Assembly (NCBI RefSeq): GCF_000003815.2 | Contig: NC_049983.1 | Coordinates: 9,881,120 to 9,945,119, forward strand | Direction of reading: 5' to 3' | DNA length: 64,000 nucleotides | Source of the DNA: Branchiostoma floridae | Taxonomy: Eukaryota; Chordata; Leptocardii; Amphioxiformes; Branchiostomatidae | Shown: positions 47,701 through 59,240 of the stretch, piece after piece | How positions within the stretch are numbered: position 1 is the first letter of the stretch | Layout: every line of letters begins with the position of its first letter | Made by a program: the position numbers and the translations under genes | The notes under the pieces: generated by a model | Database searches by the model: none | What the model saw: the letters and a program-made list of their open reading frames with translations, nothing else | Told to the model about the DNA's origin: nothing

Positions 47701-50700
47701 CCACGTTACGCTAGATACCAGGATACTCGGATTCGTAAGGATACGAAATGGTTTTTTTCTGCATTCGTGGCAAGATTACCAACAATGCACTGCTCCAGTG
47801 GATTGCTCCAGTGGAAGGGATTCCATTGGAGCAGTGCATTGTTGGTAATCTTGGGATATCTTAAATATGCGACTCTGTATTTTTTGCATCCGTACATTGG
47901 GGCGGTGTATTGTGGGTAATCCAATCGTTGTCGCTCTGACCAATCAGACTGCACATCAGTCAGTTTAAAAATAAAGCTGAGATAGTCAGCGTTGTCCGTG
48001 AGGACCGCAATCTTTTTGTACCTCAAACTTTGAGTTTTGAAACGTTGAACTCGGGATATGGATTTGTACACACGTGTGTGAACTTCTGTAGTAGGGTGAT
48101 GTTGAGGCGGTGAACAAACTCAAGTGGCAGTCGACGGACGGGACGGCGATCGAGGGACTGAAACAGCCAGCCCTGTTTTGTAGTTCGGCGTCCTAGCTGG
48201 AGCTATTTTACATCACTGTCCTGCGGATCTCACGGCGAGGTATGTTTTATACAATGATTGTTTCCAAACAATACCCGCTTTGAATTCGTCTTTGTGACTA
48301 CATTCCTTGTTGGCAAGTAGTTAGTAGCGCTTTTGGTATGCTTGGGCTGATCAGAAACTTATCAGAAAACGACATAACGGAGCCTTACAAAACACAAGTC
48401 ACAAGCATGATACTTGCTGAGTAACTGTTGACTTATTTGGGAAAAATTTGAATCATCATCAAAAGAGTACTTGTATACACATATGTTTGTCTCAAGCCTG
48501 GTGTTTATTCGCATAGGAACATTCTGTTCCAACGGTGTTTACGTGTTTGTTTATATGCGACGTCTCGTACACAATGCAAAGTCCGGCCGGGGAAGCAGAT
48601 CACACCTTGTCACTAATTATGCAACGCTAGACTCAGTAGACTGTTTCTGCCGCGCCCTCCCGGGGGACTTTTTTGGTATGATAATGCGGAATGTAACGGT
48701 GATAGTGGCGATACCACAACCTTGCACAATTAGATGCATTTGTTCCTGTTGTAGAACAAGCCATTCACCATTTCTTTTCATATACATCCTAATTACTTTG
48801 ACGGACGCATCCATCAAACATGGATGCTTTAGCTATCTCAAAATTTGATGGGATTAATCTTTCTCTTTTTCAGAAGGCGGGTCGACATTCTCTGGCCGTG
48901 TCAACAGCTGGGAGAACACTGGACTACAGGAAGGGCACAGAAGGAATTGAGCTGGGAGGGATCAGGGCGTAACTAGCCTGAAAAGAAGCGAAGCACTGTC
49001 ACTAGTAGAAAGGAGACTTTGTGCTGTTGCGAGAAGCTGTACATACTGATACTATAAGTCATGTTAGTTGTACTTTACAAGCTGGATTCACTATCTGTAT
49101 CCTGTAGCCGGATGTGGAAATTCCTTAGAGTTGGACATCGCGAAGACTTTGATTTGTAATAGAAACAGATATTCGTAGAAGCAAGATTAGCCACAGACTC
49201 CCATGTCAGCTTTACATAAAAGTCAAATTGTATTCACGTTTGATCCTATATTCTATTTGGAAGTATAAGAAGTCATGTGATATTGGCGGTTAAAGGATTA
49301 AACTTTCCCTTAACATAATTAGATAACAGGGACTCTCTGTACATACCTGCTATAACCCATTCTTGTTGCAATATTGTATCTGTATACATATCATGTGGCA
49401 GACAGGATTCGGCCTCGATGACATTACGTCGTTTAGTTCTTCTCAGGACTGGTTTAGAATAAGATTATTCTGTGCATTCTTTTCTATTTCAAATCGTGTT
49501 AGCCTTTTATAAGAAAGTAATTGGGCACACATGATATTGTGATTTGTCAAATGTGCGGAAAATTCATTAAAGTGACTTTGTATCTGCAGAAAATCCCGTT
49601 TTGGATTCTTTATGATCTGATCATACGAAGAAATCCCTAAAAAAACGACTTCGCATCCGCGGCAAATGCCGCATTGGGATTTCTTAGGATCCGACCATGA
49701 CAAATATACGAAGAAAATCCTATAAAAACGACTTCGCATCCGCGGCAAAGGCCGTTTTGGGACCCGTTCATTCCAGGTATTCGAAGAAATCCTTTGAAAA
49801 ACGACTTCGCATCCGAGGGAAATACCGTTTGGGGATTCTTTACGATCCGATCATTCCAGGTATTCAAAGAAATCCCTAAAAAAACGACTTCGCATCCGTG
49901 GAAAATCCCATTTTGGGATATGTTTGAGTCTTTTCATTCCGGATCCCAAAAATCCAAATTTCGGATATTTTAGGGATCCAACTCGAATCCGTTTGCATTC
50001 GCTAGCATTTGTTACAAATACGCAAATATCCCTGCTCGAATATGGCTACATCCGATACCCTTTCCCCTAGTGCACACCGGGAAAATCGGGAAACAGTCCG
50101 CGCTGCAGTACGTCTATGACACCTTCATAGAGCACGATCTGCAGGTCTTCACCCATACGTTCGACACCGATAACCCAAAGGTAAAAGAAACATGGAATAT
50201 TTTCGACCTTTACTTAACCTTGCTACATTTTCGGCCTAAGCCGTTTTTCAAGTCTTGAAGGATGGAGGAGGTCAGATGGCTTTCTTTCTTAATAGTACAC
50301 ACAGTGATTTACAGTTCAACATTTCATATTCGTGTTCAAAATAGAAATGAATTAACATAATATCAGTCTATCTCCGCATAGTCAGAACATGATTTCTTGT
50401 TGGGCATTATTCATAATATATAGTCTGCTCTAGATCTAAAATATCCGATCTCTATGTGCAGTCGAAAAACTGATCGAAAAAAAGAATGTGATCTACTTGT
50501 AAAGTAAATAACAGAATTGAAATATAACTGGAAAAACACGGACAAACAGCTAAAACCAAAACCTTCCCGTAAATCAGTAGACTCTTCCATGACCTGGACG
50601 ACGCTGTCTGATTAATGACTAGTTCTACCACCTTTGACTTAGTGCCTATACTTCCAGTCACTCATGTGTCTCTGTTATATATCATGTGTTTCTATAGTTT

Positions 50701-53700
50701 TGAGTATGAGGCACTTCAAATGGTCAATAATTTTCCACCTTACCTTCAATAGGTCAAGGGAAAGAACCTTATCGGAGTGTGGCCGGGCACGAGGGCGGCG
50801 ACTAAGAATGACCGCCCGATCCTGATCGCTGCCCACTACGACTCGTACCTGGACACGCCGGGCGTGTGTGCTGACGGATCCGGCATGGCCGCCCTACTGG
50901 AGGCTATCCGCGTCATCACGGCCCGGACATGCATACAGTACAACTCCATCATCTTCGCCGCCTTCGACTTTGAGGAAAAAGATACGAGTAAGTAATTTTT
51001 ACTCACATGGGCTGCTATACAATTAGCTAATAAATGATAACGTCACATTTCCCAACCGGAGCCCGGTCGGACTGTTTGCGGAAACGAAAAACAGAAATTA
51101 TTTAATTTTTTTATTTTTATTTATTTGCCAATGATACAACTCATTACACGGATCTGCCTAGGCAGCTTTGGGCTGGTAGCGGCAGATCCACAGAGATACA
51201 GACGAACATATATCATCGGTTGACGTGATCGCACATGTTCGCACATGTTTATTAAGTCAAATCATACACAAATAATGCACAGGACTATTCTCTTTACGTC
51301 CTGTGTGTTGGGGTGTCTTTTATATCATACTTTTCATTCCTGAAATTTTTACCTATGCAGGTGTGATAAAAATGTAACGTTGTAGCATGTCTTCGCTATC
51401 AACAGAGATGAGTTTTCATAGCGATGTGTAGACCATACTAGCTCACAACTTGTGTCACGCAACGTTTTCTGATTTTACCGTGATCGTTTTCATAGCGACA
51501 CAAGGATCGGCCTGCCGAACCTTCGGCTGCGGTAGCCGTGCGTACGTCAGTGAAGTCCTGGTGAAGTACCTGAAGTTTGTGGGCATCAGCTCGGCTCAAT
51601 TCCAGGGCGCCTTCATCCTAGACTCCATCCTGAACTTCAACGACTCCGTGGAGAGCCAGAAACTCCCTCTCGGCGACTTTCAAAACGTGAGAACACTACT
51701 CGACGAATAATGCTAGTTCTCCTTTATTCATTGGGTAACCTATGTCCGTTATATTTGAAACACGGTATTGGGGGATATAACGCTGGTTCACCTTTATCCG
51801 ACAGTAACTTATATTCGTTGTTTGTAAGAAAAACGTATTTAAGGATATGAAGTCGACGGACGGTGGTTTCAAATCGGAACATTTTGATAATATTGCAAAT
51901 TTGAAACCACAGTCAGCAGACTTGATACTCCTAAATGTGCTGTTTTTAAAGACAACGGATAACGGTCACCCCACGGATAAAGGTGAACTAGCGTTATATC
52001 AAGTCGACTAATAAAGATGGTTTCAAGCTAAGTCCGTCCGTCGACTTGATATCCCGGACTACCATGCTCTTAAAGACAACGAATATAGGTTATCCAGCGG
52101 ATAAAGTTGAACTAGCGTAAGATATATGAACAGTATTAACAGTGGGTAACGAATGCAGTGTCCATCTGCGAATGTACTGTCAGCGACTCGGTACAAAAAG
52201 AAATGGCCAGTAATATTGTTTTTATGAGTCCAAGAAATGACGAGAAAAGGCTCAGAGATCCTGCTATGTAGGCTACCCTTTCCACTACTAACTCATCACT
52301 GCACAACCGTCGAGGGACAAAAATGGGATTTTATTTGACCCCTTTATATTCTATATTTGGAGTGTGATGCAAGATCTTAAAGTATGATTCAAAAGACAGC
52401 AAAACACACAAAAATATAAAACAATATTGTTTTAAATCTAAATTCATTGAACGAACTGTCTTGGTCACCTAGCGGTTGCCATCTCTATTGAAAAACAAAT
52501 TGGGAAGTGTATAATTATGGTATTTTCCATGCTCTCACGATGTATGCTTTTTCTACTTCAGGCACCAGGACTACAGGACGCCTATAACGCCATCACCGCA
52601 CACAACCGCAAAGGGGATTTCGTGACTCTTGTAGGACGAGACCACGACAGCCCTCTGTACCAAGAGTTTATGCGAAGCTGGAGTAATTTGCAACTCCTGC
52701 ATTATAAGGACCAAGTGAGTAAACAAAAGAATTATTAATTGATAAAATGCATATCAATTATAATCTATTCTTTGCATTTGTTTGTGTTTACTTTACTTTT
52801 TGGTATGGCGGCTTTGAAAAGGAACACCTGTCCCGCTATACCTTCCACTGCGTTTTAACATGTTGGACAATTTTGATAGATAAATAGATAAATGAAAAGA
52901 AATAAGAAACTATGAAAAACTAGAGTTCCTCCATTACACACCTTCGCCAAATAATCAAGGCTTGTTATGGAGAGTGCCTCTATTGAAAACTGTATGATCT
53001 CATTTATGCATTACTAAAAGACTATCTACAACTTATCGAGTTATGCTGTTGACATATATGCAGACCCACACCATATCCACTACACCATGGCACAACTGAA
53101 AACATAAATTTCTGGCGAAGGTATTATATCACTGATAGCAATTTCCCAGTATCATGGTAGTGATACAAAAGACCAGATCTCCATTTACCAATACATTGTA
53201 TATGAATGAAGACTTTTATTATACGTATATACTCACTAGTACAGGTCGCAACAAAATGATAGATCTAACAGTCTACAAAGTTAAGCTCTCTTTATATGTA
53301 TACATCCTACTACAAAATACTGTTCATCTTCTATTCAGATAACAATACCTACATATCAGTTGTTGCTCTTCACTTCCTTCAGTTGATGCGCATCCCCTTG
53401 AAACAAGTGCCACCCGTTGCTACACAGGAACACTACGAGTACTGGCCTGTCTACAGGGATCTGACTTACGGGGACCACTACAGCTTCTGGCAATACGACT
53501 CTGACCTCAGGGCCATCCACATCACTGATACCGGTTGGTACTTTAAAAGTTTGGAGTATTCCTAGATCGTAAAAGTGTTAAAACAGTGGCGGGGTCGCGT
53601 GGCGTAACAGCAAGAGGTCCCGGGTTCGAATCCTGCCATATGCATGTCACCAATACTGTACCCTTGGTCTTACAACAGGCACTTAACGACACTTTTTTTT

Positions 53701-56700
53701 TCATCTCAATCAGGTGAAAATAAGTACCTATCTAACCTAGAAGGCTCCATTTGATATCAGAAGACAATACATTTTGGTACTTGAGATTTAAGTTGTTTTT
53801 TTTAGATCATAAGATGGCCAACAGTGGTTAAAGGAAACGGAGAGAATGCCTATATATAGATGCAGGCAGAAGACCCAATAGAAACTCTACGTTTTTCTTA
53901 TTAATGCTTTAACTTTGGTTAACGAAAACTAAAGTATTAGTACCGTAGGTTGCTACTTGACCGGTGCACCATTCACTGATACAAGTTTGTTTCCGATAGT
54001 AAGAACTGTCCGTTGATTTTGATTTGATTTATTCGGCTGTATAATCATGAGAAATACAGCCAGGGCTACCCAACTAGCCTGAGGCTATTATCAAGGGCTA
54101 GCCCTGGTAACATTACAATATACGTTATACAATAGTATACAGTATACGTTATTAAAGCTAAAATGTAAGATATATATTAGATAATGTTCTAAAATAGTAC
54201 AATCCACGACAAATTGAGCTTCATCTTCTACTGTGTTCAAGTTAGGTACAAAATCAATTAACAAATCTAACAAAACAAGTGTTTCTAAACAGAACTATGC
54301 TATTTTTATTTCAAACATCCCGCCAGGCCCACTGAGAGGATACATGCAGGAGTGTTACCACAAGGCCTGCGACAACACTGACCACCTGAACCAGCAGAAC
54401 ATGTTGTTCCTGAAGAAGGTGACAGACGCAACGATCGATGCCGCCATGACGCTGGCTGTTTTTCCTGAAACTTGCAAAGGTACAATGTAGTTATAATCAT
54501 CATTATCATCCTCTTAATCTTCATTATAATCACTGCAGTAAGCATGTACTTGATATGCTGGCCGTTATTGTTATCTGTTCTGCTCTGTTGTCCCCATGCT
54601 CGGCAAAGTAATGGTATATTCGTTAGCTGAACTGTGAATCCTTACTCTTGTATCATGTGATTCTAAAGGCGGAGTGATTCAAATTTCTTTGCAGAGTTAT
54701 GCAAGTGATCTAGGTAACAATTAGTGTGGCTGGTGAGAATGCTGTAAAATTGTACACAAAGGTAGTGGTTATATGCCTCATTAGAAAAGAAGTGCGGATG
54801 CTTTTGTCGTCTATCTCTCTGTGTCGCCGTCCACCAATAACCCATCTCCATCTGCAGTTCTGTTCCCAGTTAATGTAGATTTATTCTTCACCTTCTCTGA
54901 TAGACAATATAGTATACATGGTAATTATGTTATCAGCAAAAAGATAAAGACTACCTTTGGTGAAGAGGTTCATCAGTCACGTATGCATACAGTTACTACA
55001 ATTTTCTTCAATCAATGACTGTTTTGTCAAGATACAGTACATACATCCCAAATTTTCGATGTCTTCCAGCACATAGTCTCGTGTTCTCTCGCGAGAATTG
55101 AGGCTAGGTCATTCCCCGTGACAAAGATGTGCTGGTAGACATCGAAAATTTGGGAGGTATGTACTGTACCTTTACAAAACAGTCATTGATTGAAGAAAAT
55201 TGTTGTAACACAAAGACTATCTTTGTCCTTCATGATTTTAAGACAAAATGTGTTTGTTTGCCCCATGTACTTGGGTACAGATCCATGGGAAAATTCCCCC
55301 GAGATGCTGAAGAGCGGGATATACCTTCAAGGGAAGGTGTGGGGCGATAACAAAAATCGTCATGGATTCACTCTCCACCTGAAGGAGTTCAAACGAAACG
55401 GTGCCGTGGTGGCCACGATCAAGAACGGTACAGTGGAACTGGACCTGGATGGTACGGTCATTACATTTTTAGACATGCGTCTTTAGCTTGTCCCTTGGAA
55501 TACAACCCACGCGTAATGTCAATTGTGTACCAAAAAGCTAGAAAAGACAAGAACTTAAACTTTCCGGAACGACACAATGAGCCCATTCCAATTTGCGACG
55601 GGGCAGATTTTCAGTGAAATTACGATCGTGCGATCTAAAAATTTCGGTCGGAGTTTGCTTGAAACGTGACGCTGAGTTTTTGGCGATATTTAGCTTTGTT
55701 AATGGAGATTGTATGAAATGATAAAAGCTTCTCACATTATCTTAAAGCTTGTGTGTATTTTGACCAAAATAAGCAATGTCAATAAAAAGATATCGTTTGA
55801 TGCGCAACTTTAGGTCGCTACAACGCCGACAGCAAGAAGCTGATTCTCCGTATGGCCCAACCCAGCAACACCGCCGCCCTGCCAGTCAAGTACGACCCCG
55901 TGTACCTGATGAAGTGGACCATGACGGGCGAGGTAATAGATCTAGTTTATCATGTCAATGACCATAAGAGTTGTACGTAGGTTGGGAACAAGTCAGGAGC
56001 AAAAGCACACTACGGGCACTTAGCCTCCTTCACCGGCCTCTCTGGGGGCCTTGGCGTAAGTTGCTGTTGGGGGGGGGGGGGGGTCGATTCCTGGATTTNN
56101 NNNNNNNNNNNNNNNNNNNNNNNNNNNNNNNNNNNNNNNNNNNNNNNNNNNNNNNNNNNNNNNNNNNNNNNNNNNNNNNNNNNNNNNNNNNNNNNNNNCG
56201 GGACAGGAATATATACCGGGAAGCCTGTACTGGCTAATGGGATATTTTCCTTTCCCGGCGTATTCCCGGTTTAAAATCGCGAATCGACCCCCCACCCACA
56301 CCCCCACCCCACCCCACAACAATAACTTATGCCAAGGCCCTCAGAGAGGCCGGTGAATGAGGCTAACGGGCACTGCTGTCATACTCCAAACTACCAGTCA
56401 ACCTGTCCTCGACCCATTCCAGACCTCCTGTCAACAGCCGAATATTTTAGCCGACCACCGCCGACCAACTTTACTGTCAGCCACAGCCGACCTTGCTTAC
56501 ACATGACTTTTAACCATGGCTGGATGGGTGAAGGTTGTCAGGAGGCCATGGTCGGCTGTGTGCAAAAAAAAAATAACTTGAGACATGATGAGGTTGATTT
56601 GAATCAACTGATGACCAGATACCTCTTGGCAATCAAGTTGCTTTCAAAGAGGAATCTGGTCATCAGTTGATTCATGTACATGTCAGTAATTTGGTAACAC

Positions 56701-58039
56701 AACTTCGAATTCTTCCTGTGTCCCTCCAGTTAGTTGGGTTCGCAGGAGGCATTCTGTACTACGGTTTTCTGGCCGGACCGAACAATGACCCTGAAGAGTT
56801 CAGCATCACCTATTCTGAAGGTAGGTGATGAAATATCTTTTTAGTTCTCATTAGATGTGTATTTGTTGGTGTTAAATATGCAAAAATCAGAATATTTGCA
56901 TCATATATGTATGTATATTTGTATCCATGCGTGTGGTGCATGGATGTACTAGTATGTATGTTTTTGAGTTGCAGTGACATTTCCTGTCCGCCATGCTATT
57001 GACAGGATGTTCCTGTCTATAGTGCCAAAAAGTCTTACAAGTATTACAAAAAATCAGTGTTAAGTTCAATCGATTCAATAGTTGATTTACCTTGCCTAGG
57101 ACTGCCAATAATTCTTATTGTTGTATCCTCTAACAAGACCCTGCTCAGTGTTAGGGATATTAAAGGGGTTAAGGTTAGGGTTGATAGGATCATTGAAATC
57201 CTGTCAATAGTACAACAATTCTTATTGACATGAATACCCTGTCAATCATCTCAGTCTTTCCTGTCGAGTAGCTTTATTTTTCATACCAACTGCTATAAAG
57301 TGTACATAAAGGAGTTTGATGACAATCTTTAACACGCCTTCTGTTCGAAATCTTTTCTTTCTCGTAGACCCGTCAGTTGGACCTAACCAGGCAAATGTAG
57401 TCCTAGGTGTGCTGCTGCTGATAGCTATAATCGCCATCATTGCATTCATTGCGTACATCGTGTACATAAGGTAAGTATCAATCATTATTGTATAATAATT
57501 AACGTTACATATTTTCTGCACTGTAAGCCAATTAATGTGTAGAATACTTAGTTTTTTTACATTTTACTCATGAAAAAACATAAAGATGCAGATAAAGAAA
57601 CTAAGACGTCTTCATGTCTTACAAAAAGGTCATGAATTTTTAGTCAGATTAGTAATGGTTCATGTGATCATGGCGCCAAAATGTTTGATGTAACATTCTC
57701 CGCTTTCAGTCTTCATGTAAACATACGTGAACCGTACCATTCCAAGGTTTATACTAGGCAAATGCGGTACTTATTTCGATCAGACATAAACTTGTATCTA
57801 GCAAGTAGGCTTTAGTGAATCTGCTGGGATTGAGCTGCANNNNNNNNNNNNNNNNNNNNNNNNNNNNNNNNNNNNNNNNNNNNNNNNNNNNNNNNNNNNN
57901 NNNNNNNNNNNNNNNNNNNNNNNNNNNNNNNNNNNNNNNATTTAAAAAAAGAAATGTGTTTTTTCGTCTTACTCTTAGCAGCCACAATGCTTTTGGTCAA
58001 CCGATAATTTAGTTTTTATCATTTCTCTTTAGGATGTAA
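44743..58039 (+). CDS. Type I membrane protein with M28 peptidase-like ectodomain (copy B)
   Basis: Exons 44743-44794, 46906-46988 (5' half of exon 2), 50071-50180 (3' half), 50753-50987, 51496-51686, 52562-52714, 53383-53533, 54327-54479, 55281-55451, 55814-55932, 56730-56820, 57368-57470 and 58033-58039. Intron phases equal those of copy A. Joining exon 1 directly to 50071 stays in frame: 1536 nt, 511 aa. In that numbering H82/D84, D95, E128-E129 (FDFEEKDT), D175 and H279 (GDHYSFW) keep all predicted M28 metal and catalytic positions. Membrane segment about 486-509, then only a two-residue tail (RM). Using the 5' half of exon 2 without splicing meets TAG at 46989. Poly(A) signal 58057-58062. 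The exon 6 donor (GTTGGT) is weak. Inferred: active surface aminopeptidase-like enzyme if expressed. The N-terminal processing is uncertain. Confidence 0.8.
46147..46320. repeat. MITE-like element, family 3 (complete)
   Basis: 34-bp terminal inverted repeats (TTAGCCTGGGTACCATCC at the left; complement of GGATGGTACCTAGGCTAA at the right), 174 bp. Intron 1 of M28-B. A relic copy in KDM7 at 18242 hosts the LTR element. Confidence 0.88.
46906..46988 (+). pseudogene. Orphaned 5' half of M28-B exon 2
   Basis: Good acceptor (AACACAG) and 28 codons aligning with the start of copy A exon 2 (..LVDHFSANRNHHH versus LLDNHFSSDRHH). There is no usable donor before the in-frame TAG at 46989-46991, where homology to copy A stops. 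It resumes at 50071. Confidence 0.75.
47770..47855. repeat. Hairpin inside the insertion
   Basis: CCAAGATTACCAACAATGCA-type arms of about 35 bp around a short loop (sequence repeats ATTGGAGCAGTGCATTG in inverted order). Confidence 0.8.
48085..48962 (+). ncRNA. Possible two-exon transcript within the insertion
   Basis: A GC-richer block ending in a donor (GGCGAG before GTATGT at about 48240) and, after an AT-rich stretch, an acceptor (TTTTTCAG at about 48873) opening 33 codons to TAA near 48970. Codon continuity across the two parts was not established and I recognise no domain. It could be host sequence captured by the element, or chance. Confidence 0.25.
49560..49960. repeat. Tandem repeat, about 80 bp x 4-5
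   Basis: ACGACTTCGCATCCG recurs at about 49645, 49728, 49801 and 49884, preceded by GAAATCC(C/T). Frames read across it on both strands are repeat artefacts. Confidence 0.9.
51050..51345. repeat. Dispersed repeat, second copy
   Basis: Relative of 35149-35310, with an extra internal block holding an inverted GATCTGCC / GGCAGATC pair. Confidence 0.45.
51711..52115. repeat. MITE-like element, family 4, compound copy
   Basis: Begins GCTAGTTCTCCTTTATTC and ends ATAAAGTTGAACTAGC. Internal GTTCACC/GGTGAACTAG ends suggest one element nested in another. M28-B intron after exon 51496-51686. Confidence 0.75.
53585..53745 (+). mobile_element. tRNA-derived SINE
   Basis: GGGTCGCGTGGCGTAACAGC (A-box side) and GGTTCGAATCC (B-box) at normal spacing, then a body with TACCCTTGGTCTTACAACAGGCACT and CAGGTGAAAATAAGTACCT, as in tRNA-SINE cores. 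No acceptor-stem pairing, so not a tRNA gene. Confidence 0.65.
54992..55209. repeat. Foldback element with arms of about 80 bp
   Basis: GTTACTACAATTTTCTTCAA ... CAGCACA at the left is mirrored by GTGCTGGTAGACATCG ... GAAAATTGTTGTAAC at the right. It ends 71 bp before M28-B exon 55281-55451. Confidence 0.88.
56021..56365. repeat. Foldback element containing an assembly gap
   Basis: TAGCCTCCTTCACCGGCCTC at the left is mirrored by GAGGCCGGTGAATGAGGCTA at the right, with G-run/C-run and GTCGATTC/GAATCGAC inside. The 100-N gap sits at the loop, where the assembly probably collapsed. Confidence 0.8.
56099..56198. other. Assembly gap (100 N)
   Basis: Exactly 100 N: a placeholder of unknown true size, within a foldback element in an M28-B intron. 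Confidence 0.95.
56601..56673. repeat. Short hairpin
   Basis: GAATCAACTGATGACCAGAT and its complement ATCTGGTCATCAGTTGATTC flank about 25 bp; 57 bp before exon 56730-56820. Confidence 0.85.
57840..57939. other. Assembly gap (100 N)
   Basis: Between the transmembrane exon and the tiny last exon of M28-B. An additional coding tail exon could be hidden here. Confidence 0.95.
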
Positions 58040-58195
58040 TTCATGTACGGTACTGAAATAAAGGTGTTGGCTTTATTGCGTGGTTGTGTATCCATTCACT
58101 AGCATCACTGGTCCATTTAATGTAACAGAGCACAGTTTTCAGTTTTGGGGATGACAGGCTTCGAAGCAATAAAAATATAGTACTGAAGAAATAAA

Positions 58196-58255
58196 AAAAA
58201 CAATGTGTTTGATTTTAGGGTATAACTTATACCTAAAATCAAACACATTGTTTTT
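58196..58255. repeat. Perfect hairpin
   Basis: Arms of about 27 bp (AAAAACAATGTGTTTGATTT and complement) around a TATAACTTATA loop. Confidence 0.92.
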
Positions 58256-58654
58256 AATATAAGTATGCATAAAGACGTACGGATACTAGCCGGAAACATG
58301 TAGTCAGTTTTGGCTTAGTTGTATTGAACGGCTGTGTAATTGACTAAAAACCGAAGGGGTTTGTCTTTCAGTTTTGTCAACATAATCTTTATTCATATTT
58401 CTACAACAACGACAACAAGAGCAATATTAGACAGCAAAACAACATAAACCAGAGAGTAACAATTTGATACTTTGCAACTATTATTTCTCTGATATGTTTA
58501 TCCAAACTCAGCCTCGTCATAACTTGAGCATTGGTACTGGTAAGCTAAGGTTTTATACGACACCATAGTATGTGTGCACATACTATGGAAAAATACTTAT
58601 AATTAGATAAATTTGATCTACACTCGGCAATCAGCAAAATTTGAATTAGTGCCC

Positions 58655-58990
58655 ACCCTCTTGAAATTGAGAGAGGGCGGTACAAGAAGCTACCTGTGTG
58701 TGAGAGAACATGCAAACAATGCACGTCAAACGTGGTGGAAGACGAAACACATTTTATGTCAAACTAATCTTTCTACAATCACGAAAGGATAGAGCTGTTT
58801 GAAGAGGCCACCAAATTCCACCCAAACTTCTTTACATTCACTGACAAAAAGAATTAATTCTCCTTCTAACATCACAAAGCCCACACATAATAATAAACGT
58901 GGGATCTTTCGTCTTCCACTGTCTCCGAAAAAGAAATCGAACCCAATAACCCAGGCTCTAGAGTTAGCTTTTACTAGTTTTAGACTAGAG
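58655..58990 (+). mobile_element. 3' remnant of a non-LTR retrotransposon ORF2
   Basis: Reads EIERGRYKKLPVCERTCKQC, then EDETHF, then after a stop ELFEEATKFHPNF, the usual end of LINE endonuclease-reverse transcriptases (ExGR..lp..eR.C..C....E.HFl). Broken by stops and a frameshift; no upstream RT is present. Confidence 0.6.
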
Positions 58991-59240
58991 TAGACACTTG
59001 TGATAATGTTTTTACACTGTTTGAGTTTCTCATGTTAACTGCAATTAGCCCACGGGCAAAAATTTGCAGTAAACTATATCTATTTGTTGTATAGATCCCC
59101 ACTGACGACCTCAATTTGCCTTGCCATAGCATTTATCCTAGATTTAGCCCCGCCTATTGTAAGCTCCTCGCTAGTGAGCCCCTGGCTAGCTGCAAAGAGA
59201 GAGTAATCGGCCCACCCAATAACGATAACAACAATAGCGG

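Larger units (their letters stand above)
46989..50070. mobile_element. Repeat-rich insertion of about 3.1 kb splitting M28-B exon 2
   Basis: Boundaries are set by loss and return of homology to copy A. It begins TAGACGAACGG and ends CCCTTTCCCCTAG. The left part (to about 47600) is an array of ACGGATGC/ACGGATCCC motifs and three degenerate units of about 115 bp. The right part (49560-49960) has tandem units of about 80 bp with ACGACTTCGCATCCG. The segments CGTATGTTGACAAATGCTGACG (near 47055) and the complement of CGCTAGCATTTGTTACAAATACG (near 50015) form inverted subterminal repeats, as in non-autonomous DNA transposons. No transposase frame and no clear target duplication are seen. Confidence 0.7.
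58040..59240. other. Tail-to-tail region between M28-B and the LRR-Ig gene
   Basis: Contains the M28-B poly(A) signal (58057-58062), a perfect hairpin (58196-58255), a LINE remnant (58655-58990) and a minus-strand AATAAA (forward 58388-58393) that could end the LRR-Ig transcript. Confidence 0.55.

Noticed and set aside
47706-48071. 121-codon minus-strand frame in the insertion
   Set aside because: Runs through a hairpin and shows no domain or splice support.
49443-49867. Minus-strand frames with repeated SDPKK / KSFF motifs
   Set aside because: Translation of the 80-bp tandem repeat; no homolog recognised.
53590-53645. tRNA gene
   Set aside because: A-box and B-box are present, but there is no acceptor stem and a SINE-like body follows.
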